DNA of 64,000 bases from Serpula lacrymans var. lacrymans S7.9 (lineage: Eukaryota > Basidiomycota > Agaricomycetes > Boletales > Serpulaceae), in assembly GCF_000218685.1 (NCBI RefSeq), contig NW_006763290.1, positions 2,638,843-2,702,842 on the forward strand, in the 5' to 3' direction. The position numbers and the translations under genes are program-made. The notes beneath the pieces were generated by a model. That model searched no databases. It was not told the origin of the DNA and saw only the letters and a list, made by a program, of their open reading frames with translations. Of the stretch, positions 24,508 to 34,335 are shown piece after piece (within the stretch, counting starts at the first letter, position 1; each line of letters opens with the position of its first letter).

Positions 24508-24734
24508 CTGTGATTGTCAGCATGTATTGTTTGTCCTCCCACTGACTGTAACTCTACTTTGGCTTTCCGTTCTGAAGATGGCCAGTGTTCAGGTCTTGGT
24601 TGTAGAGACTGTTGTGGTGGGTGTCTTAGCTGATCAGGTGCTCCCACTGCTCTTGGAACGTCTCCACGGAGGTATTTCCCCACTGCTCTTGGAACATCTT
24701 CATGCTGATATGGTTCCATTGCTTGTGGAACATC

Positions 24735-26678
24735 TCATTGGAGATGTGGTTCCATTTGCAATTCATTTAGATCTCGGATCCGAGGGTCAGGATTATCCTC
24801 TTCCAATGTTTTTTGGTCTGGATAGTGAGCATTCTCTGGAATGAGTCCCTCCCACTGATCTGTGCTAGTGTCTGTGTTCCAGGGAGCAGTGTCATCCTTT
24901 TGTACCTTTCCGGATTCATTGAATATGACATGCCGACTGGAAAACACAATCCGTTTTTCTGTGTCTAGGAGTTTGTAGGCTTGCTTTCCATGTGTGTAGC
25001 CAATCATTATGGCTTTGCGCCCCTTGGAGTAAAACTTCCCTTGCCTTTTGTCTTTCGGAATCAAGGCATATGCTTGGCATCCAAAAGGGCGAAACAAAGT
25101 TGGATCAACTCTCCTTTTAAACAGTATTTCATATGGGGTCTTTCCATGGAGTCCTGATGCTGGGCTGCATGCTGTGATATATGCAGCTGTTTGCATGGCA
25201 TCTACCCAAAATGACTTTGGGAGCTTGGAATCATGGAGCATAGTGGTTGCTAATGTAGCCAATGTCTGATTCATGCGTTCTGCAATGCCATTTTGTCCCG
25301 GAGTATCTGCAGCTGTAGTTTCTTGGATGACACCATCTCCTCAGAGTTCATTTTTGAATGCATTGCCAGTATATTCTCCTCCCCCATCACTCCGGAGGAA
25401 TTCTGTGTACAGTGGAGTGAAGTTTTCTTCTCCCAAATGAGTCCGGAAGAATGTTTGGACATCTTCTTTCCATTGCTTGTATCATTCCAGTGCTTCACTT
25501 TTATGTTTTAGGAAATATATCCATGGAAATTTGGAGAAATCATCTACAATGATAATCCAGTACCGAAAACCCTCCCTGGAAGTTGGTTTGATTGGTCCTC
25601 CAACATCTGTGTGCACAATTTGTATGGGGCGCTTGGCTCGGTTTCCTCCAGTGGACTTGAAAGGTAATTTCTTCATCTTTCCTAAAGCACAAGGTTCACA
25701 AAACTCCGGGGTTCCGGTAAGGGTGTCTACGTCCTGGAGCTGTCCTTTTGTAACCATTTGTTGCAAGCAGTCTATTCCAATGTGTCCCATTCTCCTGTGC
25801 AATAAATTTACATCTACTGCTGCAAAAGCTGACTCCGGGTTGATTTCAGGTTTTGCTTGGATGTGATAAAGTCCTCCCTTGTGTAATGCAGTGAGGATAA
25901 GTTCCTCCTTTTTCCGAACTTCACAAGCATTTGACCCTGCTGGAAAAAGTGTTGATAACCCCGTTTTGGACAATTTGTGGACAGAGACGAGTGCTAACGT
26001 GAAATTTGGCACAAGTAAGACATTTGACAGTGCAATATTGTAGTCCTTTTTGCCAACAGTTGCTTGTAGGATTACTGTTCCAATGCCAATGGCATTTACA
26101 GAGGATTCATCCCCAAAACTGATTGTCCTCAGAGGATGCAGAACATGGTATGTTCCTGGCTCAAACCAGGAGCGGTGAGGGACCATGTAGGATGTTGCTC
26201 CAGAGTCAATAACAATTGTTGTTTTGGTCTTATTGGGTTCCGACACAAGGTAAGCTTGAATGCGTTTAGCAAGGGGCTTGGAAATATGTACATGATCCAA
26301 TGCAATATGACTCTGTTCCTCCTCGGAGTCAGATTCAGATGATTGCTCGGCTGTATTTGCCTTTTCCTTCTCTTTTCCTTTATCGTTGTGTATTTCCTTT
26401 CCCTTCTTCCTTTGACCTTTTTCAGCTGACTGAAGTGTTCGACACTCCGAGGTGTTGTGTGATTTGGCTTTGTGGAAGTTACACCATTTCTCCTCGGATT
26501 TGAGTGCTGATTCAGAACCTCCAGGGGCCTTCCCTGACTGTCGTGCAACTTCTGCAGTGATCCAGATCTCAACTGCATCAAAGGTAAGTTTATTTTCTTC
26601 AATCGTGTTGATTACTGATGACTGAAATATTTGCCATTCAGGAGTGCATGGGAGAGATTGGAGAAGAGCAAAAGCCAT
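24735..26678 (-). pseudogene. Copia protease and integrase region with nonsense mutations
   Basis: In one frame from 26678: the end of gag with a short CCHC-like zone (KWCNFHKAKSHNTSECRT), protease with the VIDSGATSYMV active site (about 26200), the integrase HHCC finger (LLHRRMGHIGIDCLQQMV ... CEPCALGK, 25800-25690) and the DDE core: HTDVGGPI (about 25600), SDGGGEYTG and GIAERMNQTLATLATTM (about 25280). A TGA at 25482 falls where the family has Trp (TGG to TGA), and a second TGA near 25343 falls where Arg is expected (CGA to TGA, a CpG site). A further TGA ends the frame at 24735. Confidence 0.9.
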
Positions 26679-26701
26679 GAGTTTGGTATCAACTCCTAGT
26701 T

Positions 26702-27133
26702 TTATTCCGGAGAGGTGTGAATCAATTGTCCGGATTTTCGCAATGTGGTCTGGATAGGTGATGTCCCATCCCAGGACAATTTGGTGAGTTGCTGGAATGA
26801 ATAGAAGGCCGAGGCAATGTTGGATGTTTGATGGAGTGAGACAAGTTTATCAAATAACTCCTTGGAGCTGGTGAGGTCTCCAGTCCTCATTAGGAGGGCA
26901 TCAGAGATGTGGTCCTGGATGATTCCATGTGCCTTCTCATCCTTTAGTATCCAGGTGATCTCAGGATCCTCCGAGGAGGTAGGTTTTCCTGGTGAGGGCT
27001 TAAGCTCCTCTCCAGTAACAACCCGGAGAACTTTTTCCCGATGTAGCTTTGAGATGATCCGGAGTTTCCATATCTGAAAATTGTTGGGTCCAGTGAGAAC
27101 TGGACATGCGGATGTATCACATGCTGTGGTCAT
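26702..27133 (-). pseudogene. Copia gag region
   Basis: A 143-codon frame starting at 27133 with the gag pattern of Copia elements (VLTGPNNFQIWKLRIISKLH; FDKLVSLHQTSNIASAFYSF). Near 26770 the frame slips by one base: the family-like continuation (WDITYPDHIAKIRTIDSHLS) lies in the next frame and joins the 26678 ORF. A single indel explains this; a programmed shift is possible but no slippery heptamer is evident. Confidence 0.85.
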
Positions 27134-27180
27134 GGTTCCGAGGTTGCCGTTTCAAATAAGAATCATTTCCTGCGTAGCTT

Positions 27181-27202
27181 TTGCGCACCAGGGCTCATAA
27201 CC
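27181..27202 (-). other. Primer binding site for a half tRNA-Met
   Basis: Immediately inside the 5' LTR the minus strand reads GGTTATGAGCCCTGGTGCGC. Its complement, GCGCACCAGGGCTCATAACC, matches the D-stem end and anticodon arm with the CAT anticodon of a tRNA-Met. This is the internal 'half-tRNA' priming known from Drosophila copia, not 3'-CCA priming. The match is seen directly; its use is inferred. Confidence 0.75.
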
Positions 27203-27437
27203 TAATAAACCTAAGTGAAACTCAGCCGCTGCCCGAGAGGCTATAGAAACGACTGAAGTATTCCTATACTAAACCCCCTACTACTTATAGTCAGAGGTGC
27301 TACTCGCTACAGTATAATGACTCCTAGGAGTACAATTGTGCTCCTAGGAGAACAATGGTTACTCCATGGAGTGGTGGCTATGCTCCATGGAGAACAATGG
27401 CTGCTTTGGCAGAGACCGGGTTTATCCGGTTTTGTCA
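27203..27437 (-). repeat. Copia 5' LTR (235 bp)
   Basis: On the minus strand it runs from TGACAAAACCGGATAAACCC to TAGGTTTATTA. It contains pairs of short inverted motifs (CTCCTAGGAG, CTCCATGGAG) shared with the 3' LTR. It has only one copy of the GTGAAACTCAGCCGC motif, 77 bp shorter than the 3' LTR. Confidence 0.9.
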
Positions 27438-29439
27438 CATGTTCCTCACAGTACAATTGCTCTCCCTGCCTTCCAGTCTGAATATGACCACGAGTATGTC
27501 AAAAGGCAGATTAGTCCCGTACATGTAATGCCAGAGGAGCCTGTTGATTTTCCTCCTCTTACCAGTGCAGGGTTGAAAAAAACTATTATTCAAGAATGGC
27601 AAAATCTCATGTCCTTTGATGCATAGAAATGTCAGCCTTGCGCAGTATGTTGTTGAAGTTGTGTTGATTCAGAATTCAGTCATGTACATGCTAGTATGCT
27701 ATCCCTTGAACTACTGTAGAATGCATGCCTTCCTCTGTGCACATTACCTTCAAACTATAACTTTCATGCATACAACAAAGCCCTTTTGGACTATAGAGCA
27801 CTTGAGGATCTTCAAAAAACCAGCTATATGAAAATATGTGGGCCTTGTCATCACTCCCTTGTAGAAAAACAGAAACAACCTCTGGATAGCCTCACCAACT
27901 TTCATTATCATAGCATTCCAGAACTCCCTCCTGATATATGTGGTTGCTGGGATAACACAACTTTGTAAGAGTTTCTCATGCAAGTGCTACTAAGCTGTCT
28001 TATCTCTTTGCTCACAAAGCTTATACTAAGACATTTGCTTCAAATACTGCTATGTCCCAAAAATATATCTGTGGTAATGTTGCTGTTATGCCACAGAATT
28101 CCGTGAAATTGTGCAAAGTACTCCCTCCTGACAAAAACAAAATAGCGGATGCCATGTGCGCCTTGTTCATTGGCAGAAAAGTTAAACCAACTAGGGAAAA
28201 CATGATGTCTCTGTGTCCTGTTCTCATTTCTAAACAATGTGTTCAGAGGCTGATTGAATTCCTTGTACAGCACAACTCATGGTACTCATCTGCTGGCATA
28301 TCAATGAGTGTCACAAATCTAGACGCTCTTTATCCTGAGAGTGATAATGCCGTAGATGAAGCTGTTCCCGCTGGTGTACAAATTTGCCTGCGATGAAATG
28401 TTGGGACGTGGAAGATGGCTGGATGATAGATATCTCAATTGGCAACCAAATGGTCGGGATATGGAGTGTTTTCTCGTGGTTTCGAGCTGACTTATTTGGC
28501 TAGGATTGATAATGCCGTAGATGAAGCTGTTCCCGCTGGTGTACAAATTTGCCACATGGATAATGTCCAAGGTGCAGATGCAGCAACGGCCAGCTATGAT
28601 AATCTGCGTGAATTCCACAACACTCTTACAGATGTCATTACTCCAGGTCATAATCTTGTAATGGATGCTGTTGGGTACACCTTGGGTGATAACACTCCTC
28701 AGAATCATAAGTTGATGAAAGCCCAAGTGCTTGCTTGTGTTCTCGACGGTGGCAAGTTTGTGGAATGCAGGTGTCTTCTGAGTTCCTCAATGATAGCAAT
28801 CCTGGCTTCTTAATGTACCTCTTCCCACACCTCAATCCTTGGGGAATAGCAGGTTTCAACGAATCCAATTGTTGCCCTGATCAGAAAATATTGTTCGAAC
28901 AACAGTTGCGGAACTTACTGCAACAGCATGATTCTCCCTTCCAAAAAGATCCCAGGTTTGTGTACATATGTTGGAACATCTTACAGAAAAGAGAGGTTAA
29001 TAAAAGTACGTTGTTCACTGTCAGTGCTTGTGAACGTGACACAATTGTGGAGGAAGTGCACGAGATCGCTCCTGACTTGACAGCAATGATTGCGCAATGG
29101 GAACATTCACCTGGAGCAAAACCGTCAACTAGGCAGGAAAAAAGAACAATGAAGGTTCTCAACCACTTTAAATATGTAGCCAGGGAGCTCAAAGGAAGTT
29201 TTGGGTATAAATTCTATTGCACACACACTGCAAAACCCACACATTCCTGGCAACATCACAGGTCCAATAATTGTGATGGAAAACGCGGCACAGGAGAACC
29301 TCCAAAACACCAAACAATGCTTCAACCTCACGGACCTTGCACAAACAATTTGGTGGTATCACGCAAGTGGGAACACAGTGACAGACATTTGTACGGAACA
29401 AAGACTCCATCAAATGCTAATGAACCTAACTTGATATAA
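27438..29439 (+). pseudogene. Helitron replication protein, N-terminal half (DUF6570 and Helitron-like N domain)
   Basis: Broken frames on the plus strand match the N-terminal part of Helitron polyproteins: KYICGNVAVMPQNSVKLCKV, CALFIGRKVKPTRENMMSL, DAVGYTLGDNTPQNHKLM and, in the longest frame (28735-29439), GFLMYLFPHLNPWGIAGFNE, QQLRNLLQQHDSPFQKDP, ICWNILQKREVNKSTLF and RTMKVLNHFKYVARELKGSF. After about 29200 similarity ends; no Rep HUH motif or helicase follows, so the copy is 3'-truncated. A piece near 28330-28390 (NAVDEAVPAGVQIC) is repeated at 28510-28550, an internal duplication of about 180 bp period. The left end abuts the Copia LTR. Confidence 0.75.
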
Positions 29440-29733
29440 TGTACAATCCTCACTTGTATTGAATCCATTTCAATTCCTGTTTAAACTGTTCCAACTGTGA
29501 TCAGACTCAGCCGGGTCCAGGTCTGCCCAAAGGGCAATGTTTATTTTATTTGCTGTTGTAATAGCCATATATAATAATTTTCACCATGTCAGCCATTACT
29601 TTATTTGTAAGACACTAATATAGTTGGCAGAAATCTCCCAAGATTGATGATGTCCACAGCGACCTCTTGTTGCACCGCATTATCTTAACAGTAGTACTTT
29701 ATGGCGATTAGTCACGATACCAGTAAGCAAGGC
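29440..29733. other. Spacer containing the NUS1 3' flank
   Basis: AT-rich non-coding DNA between the Helitron fragment and the NUS1 stop codon. Nothing else recognised. Confidence 0.4.
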
Positions 29734-30929
29734 TCACTTCCCATTGCGCGTCTCAGTCTTGGAATACTCATCCAGTGCTCGGCAAAACGCTTGTTTGCCC
29801 AGTGGTAGAAGGGTAGCGGGCATTGATCGTTTTTTCCAGGTGTGGTCCCTTTCAAGTGGAGTAACACTACATAGAACATAAAGTAAGCCCGAGTATCCGT
29901 CGAATCCGAGTACAAGTTACACACAAGATTTCCGTCACAGCTAAATGCCACGGTGGAAAGCCGTGTAGTTCAAGGGCTCTCTGGCATGGAGGATCCATAT
30001 GGTGCACAACGATAAAATCAAGAGAAGGCACTCCTGTCTGACCTTTGAAGCGGCATTAGTGGAGATGTATAAAGATGACACCTCCAACTTACTCTCGAGT
30101 ATATAGTCTAGCTCATCTGTAGATAGCTGAAATTTATGCTTTACGGGTGTCACTTTCTGGGACTGCTGGCTTCGAGCAAGCAAGCAGGCTGCAGATGCTA
30201 TAGCGGGCTTGGATGACGTCGGTGAAACAAGGCGAATAGTCAAAGGATTAGGACACGAGGAGCTCCCAATATTTTGATGGCCATCAACGACAGCATTGGT
30301 AGGTTCAGCTTGGAGCTTCTGCTGCAAATGATGCTTCTTTGTGACCTCCTTGCGACCGCCAGTTGGAAACCATGAGGTATTTTGTGATGATCGCATTGCA
30401 GCGAAATCAAGCCGGAGCCTGGCGATGCCAGGCGAGATACGCATTGATCGTAAAGTGTTTAAGGGATAGCTTGAAGATAAGTTTCGGGATGGTTTCACTG
30501 TTTTTCGTACACTTGCAGAATTCTTCATAAGAATGCCTAATAATAGATCGTTAACATATTACATCGCCTCGTCTGATGTTATTCCATGCCTTTGCTGTCA
30601 TAAACAGTGAGATCCAGAATTCCAACTTCGTGACACCATACGGCAGCATTGTCTATAGATTGCAATAATGTGTCAGTGGCGGCCTCGACATCTATCTCCT
30701 CGTCGACCACAAGTATGATGCCCAAATGGGCTGGGAATAACTCGCGATGAGCGCTGAGGGGTTTCGGTGGCGCTGACAACTGAGTATACAGGAATGAGAT
30801 CACCCCATTATATATGCGATAGATACCATGGAAAATGTAAAGTGTCAGTAAAGACAGCATTGGCAATGTCTTTTTGCTGAGCATCAGGCCCAGTGAGAAG
30901 TCGATAAGTACAAAGCCATAGAAATCCAT
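29734..30929 (-). CDS. NUS1: Dehydrodolichyl diphosphate synthase complex subunit NUS1
   Basis: NUS1 is the non-catalytic partner of cis-prenyltransferase at the ER membrane and is needed for dolichol synthesis and N-glycosylation. Exons 30929-30590, 30536-30093, 30033-29925 and 29866-29734 join to 1026 nt (341 aa) in frame. Features: a hydrophobic N-terminal segment (MLSLLTLYIFHGIYRIYNGV), then AHLGIILVVDEEIDVEAA, AVWCHEVGILDLTVYDSKG, a long variable insert typical of fungal NUS1, SSKPAIASAACLLARSQQ, DELDYILE, and the C-terminal DFIVVHHMDPPCQRALELHG/FPPWHLAVTEI. It ends near FCRALDEYSKTETRNGK. Intron 1 (30589-30537) has GC-AG borders; the others are GT-AG. Met codons at about 30884 and 30860 are alternative starts closer to the membrane segment. 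The family lacks the catalytic motif of the partner enzyme, as here. Confidence 0.9.
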
Positions 30930-31046
30930 ACGAAAATCAACTCACGTGGGATTTGTCCGGCGTGAAAGTTTCGGGAATTACCTTGCAAGGTCATATGCTG
31001 GGTGACTTGCGCCACAAAAGTGTCAAAAATAATAGAGACAAATAAT
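30930..31046 (-). promoter_or_regulatory. Short NUS1 upstream region, bounded by a Helitron
   Basis: Only about 117 bp lie between the NUS1 start codon (30929) and the last coding remnant of the neighbouring Helitron (31047). The core promoter is presumably here or within Helitron-derived DNA. No specific element is claimed. Confidence 0.4.
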
Positions 31047-32099
31047 TCACGGATGTTTACTATTGTATCGACCCACTGTATTGTTGTTTTGTCTTGTCAG
31101 AGACAACAGCATTTCTAACCTCGCATCCTCGATTTTCAGGTCCTCGGAAGGATGTGTTGTGACCAAATTTTTGTCGAAATCTCTTAGAAGGTGTATGTCT
31201 TTACTTTCTTTGCTTCGTGATAGAGCTACATATGCTCTGAATTTTGAAACCTGGAATGAAGGAGTTTTTCCTATGTCCACTATTACACAGTTCAGCGTTT
31301 GTCCTTGTGATTTGAAATCAGTGAAGGATGCTGTGGGTGTTAACGCATACTGTGTTCTTCTGATTTTTCTGTGTGGTTTGATGTAGAAAATGCTTTTGCT
31401 TGGAAAAAGAGGGATTATTCAAGGTGGAAGACCAGGAAAATTTATGCTTGGTGAGTTGAAAGGCTTGTACAAGACTGATAATGGTAAATAATGATTCACA
31501 GTAGACATTGTAGACTTGTCTCTTGGATCAAGTATGATATCAGTTATCTTGCCTCTTGATCTGTTTGCTTGCTCGTTCACAGGTGATATGTTTTTTGTTA
31601 TCATTATATCCATTCCTATAGCTAATTCATGTTTTGAGGCAAGGTTCTCTGTTGCTTCTAGTGCAAGTCCAACAATGGCAAAGTGATCTAGCATATCAAG
31701 TGATCCTGAAGCAGGCATGTCGATAGCCAAAAAATTGAAGTCTATTTCCCACTGTGGTTACCATGTTTTTCAATTGCGCATTTATTCCACCTTTTCCACA
31801 CACTATTCTGCGGGGTTATCAAAATAGAATTGTTCCAAGGTGAAGCATCAAAGTCTGGAATGTCGCATGTGTCATTGGTTAAAACTAAGGATTGCAGAAA
31901 ATTAACGTCAATTTTGGTGCATTCTCCTGTACTTGCTCTGTTCAATAGTTCGCTCCAATTCTTGTCTTTGATTCTCATTTGTTGATGGAGAGTTATTACA
32001 GTGGTGAACTACAAAAACCATTCCCTTTGTTGGAATAGTCAAGGTCAAAGCCTGTTAGCCTTATTAGACAACACATGTCATGAGTTGACATTAGTACAA

Positions 32100-32173
32100 G
32101 GGCTGGTAGCTCAGTTGGTTAGAGCACCGCCATATATAGGCAGAGGTCCTGGGTTCAATCCCCGGCTGGTCCA
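32100..32173 (+). tRNA. tRNA-like gene or tRNA-derived repeat head, anticodon AUA
   Basis: A 74-base cloverleaf can be drawn: acceptor GGGCTGG/CTGGTCC with three G-U pairs, D arm GCTC/GAGC, anticodon arm CCGCC-ATATATA-GGCAG with one C-A mismatch, variable AGGTC, T arm CTGGG-TTCAATC-CCCGG, discriminator A. Box A (TAGCTCAGTTGG) and box B (GGTTCAATCCC) match the Pol III consensus, and a TTTT run follows 7-8 bases downstream. The loop places AUA at the anticodon, which is essentially unused in eukaryotes, and base 37 is a pyrimidine. It is therefore more likely a tRNA pseudogene or the head of a SINE than a working tRNA. It lies inside an approximately 200-bp insertion in the Helitron helicase gene. 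Confidence 0.65.
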
Positions 32174-33918
32174 CTTTGCTTTTATGCACTCCCTGTGGTC
32201 AGGTGGCTATGTGAGGTCACATGGCTAAATCCAATACCCTTCCCAACGCACATGTGGAGTTAGGCGGTTTTTGTGCATATAACAATTTATGGATATTACC
32301 AACAGGTGAAAACTGATGAAAATCACCCATGAGTATGGTGTTTATTCCACCAAATAGAATTGTGGCATCCGGCCCTCCTTGATCAGATTTTACATGTCCA
32401 ATGATCTGGCTGAGCAATCAAAGCTGCTCTGTGGTGAGCATGCTCATTTTGTTGATCACCAACCATACAATTGGTTTTACGTTGTTTTTGTGTTTGTTTC
32501 CAGATTGTTTTGTTGGTGAAGTCAACCACTTTTTGCTTTTAGGGCTACCTTGTGCTGGCAATGCTGCCCAAGAATGTAAGGTAGACCCATTTATCAGGCT
32601 TGCGGCTACATTTGTTAAAGCCATTTTGGTGAAAGGGTGTTTTGCACCTATATTTTGTGATGTTTTGGAGATTGTGTTTAACATTGTGGTTTTTCCTGTT
32701 CCACCTTGGCTGTTTATAATCATCAATAGTTGTGCTGTTTTTGTGCTATTCAAATAAGATTGAACAATATTGATTATTATTTCATGTGCCATGCGTTGTT
32801 CACTGTTGAGTTGTTGTAGGTGTTCAACTTCCCTTTGTTTGGTGTTTGGTGGATGAAGACTGAATACACTTGGTTTGACTTGATTTTTTTTTGATAATAG
32901 ATCATATTTTGTCCATTGTCTTTGCTCAAAAAATCTTCTTCATCATTGTCTGATTGATTTAGATTTATAATGTCTTTCCATTTCTCTATGTGCTCTATCA
33001 GGTCTGTAATATATTAGTCTTCTATTTTTCTTTACAAATTGATGATGATTTCTTACCTATTTTTGCAGTTGTACAGGGGATATTGTATGTTGTGTTGCAT
33101 GCACAATCAAGAAATATTCCAATGTCTTCAGCAATATTTATGGTGCATTATGTGTATAAATTTTCAGCTGTTGTTCCTTTTTCTGCCATTGCAAGTTTGA
33201 TATTGTGTTCTGCTATTGATTGTACGACTTCTTCAGTTTTTTCATATTTTTCTTTGTCCTCATTGTCTGAAATAACATTCATGGCAGCCCCCATCATATC
33301 AGAAGTTGTTTTATTCGCTACTGAAGAGCAATCGTGATAGGATTGAATATTCTCGACGATTTTCTCCAATATATTTTCCATAAAATTTGAAAAACTTTCT
33401 TCGAGACTTTGACCTTCTTTTACTATTTCCTGTAGTTTTCTCCATGGTTGTAACAACACTAAGATTGACGCACATTACAAAGGATAAGTTTCAATTTTGT
33501 TGGCATTTGGGAATTGTTGTCCTGGGAAGTATGGCATTGTTTCATGATTTTTGTTTTGAATGATTCTGCATCATCCATGATGGCCGCTCTCTTCCTTGTA
33601 TGTAACCCTAATACTCAATGATTGGTTTATTTGCTTGGATCCTTCTTTTTGGACGCATGGTTGTCCGTTATAAGTGTTCAGAAAGAAATTGAGATAGCAG
33701 TAGTTTTCTAATTCATCACCTCTATCTATATACAGTATTTTTTTCAATTGGTCATGTGTACAAAGATGCCTGTCTATGATTTCTCTTTGGACTTCTTCAC
33801 TTTTATGACTCTGTTAAAAGTAAGTTTCAAGTAGCATTTTATATTGATCATCATTCACATGTCTTTCCTGTGTTGATAGATGAAACATCTTTTGAATATG
33901 AGATACAATAGTATCCCA

Positions 33919-34335
33919 TGTAACAACCAAGAGTTAGTTACTCTGGTGCACACAGAACACACTTTAAGGAAGATGATGAAGGAGTGGTTACCCCTTGAGC
34001 TGCAGAGAGTTTGTTGGTATACAACAGGAGGACTGGCTGAGGAGTCTCCTGGATCTATTTGGGTATATATACTACTTACAGGGTTGTTTGTACATGTGTA
34101 CTATACAGTTGATAGAGACAGTGGCTGATGATGTCATGGGGCCTAGCCCACATGGCCAGCTCTACTGTGTGAGAGAGTTGTGTCTAAAATAAGAAGAAAG
34201 GCAACATGGCGCAAGAAGGAGGAGTTTGGACAAAAGGGGAAGTGCCGCGTGGCACCATGTGTGAAAGCTAAAGTTACAAGGTTGAAGCGGAGAATGAAAG
34301 TAAAGGAAAGGTCCGAAAATTGTGTTATCGTAACA
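33919..34335 (-). mobile_element. Solo LTR, family A, inserted in the Helitron
   Basis: A 417-bp element, TGTAACAACCAAGAG ... TATCGTAACA on the plus strand, flanked by perfect 5-bp TCCCA copies (33914-33918 and 34336-34340). Removing the LTR and one duplicate restores the Helitron reading frame across the site (HHFETIHW joined to DTIVSHIQKM), which proves insertion into the Helitron. A TATA box lies near 34065. Confidence 0.95.

Larger units (their letters stand above)
22094..27437 (-). mobile_element. Full-length Copia (Ty1-type) LTR retrotransposon, decayed
   Basis: Two similar LTRs (27203-27437 at the 5' end, 22094-22405 at the 3' end) enclose gag, protease, integrase, reverse transcriptase and RNase H in the Copia order. 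Both LTRs begin TGACAAAACC on the minus strand. A half-tRNA primer site follows the 5' LTR and a purine tract precedes the 3' LTR. The frame has one frameshift and at least three stops, so the copy is not autonomous. The flanks (CATCG on the left, CATGT on the right) share only 3 of 5 bases, so a clean target duplication is missing. Confidence 0.95.

Noticed and set aside
20940..29439. DUF6589 gene, Copia element and Helitron fragment as one gene interrupted by a retrotransposon
   Set aside because: The right flank does not continue the DUF6589 protein; it matches the N-terminal part of a Helitron protein instead.
32001..32228. A 75-codon plus-strand ORF reading AQLVRAPPYIGRGPGF
   Set aside because: This is the usual translation shadow of a tRNA-like sequence, not a protein.
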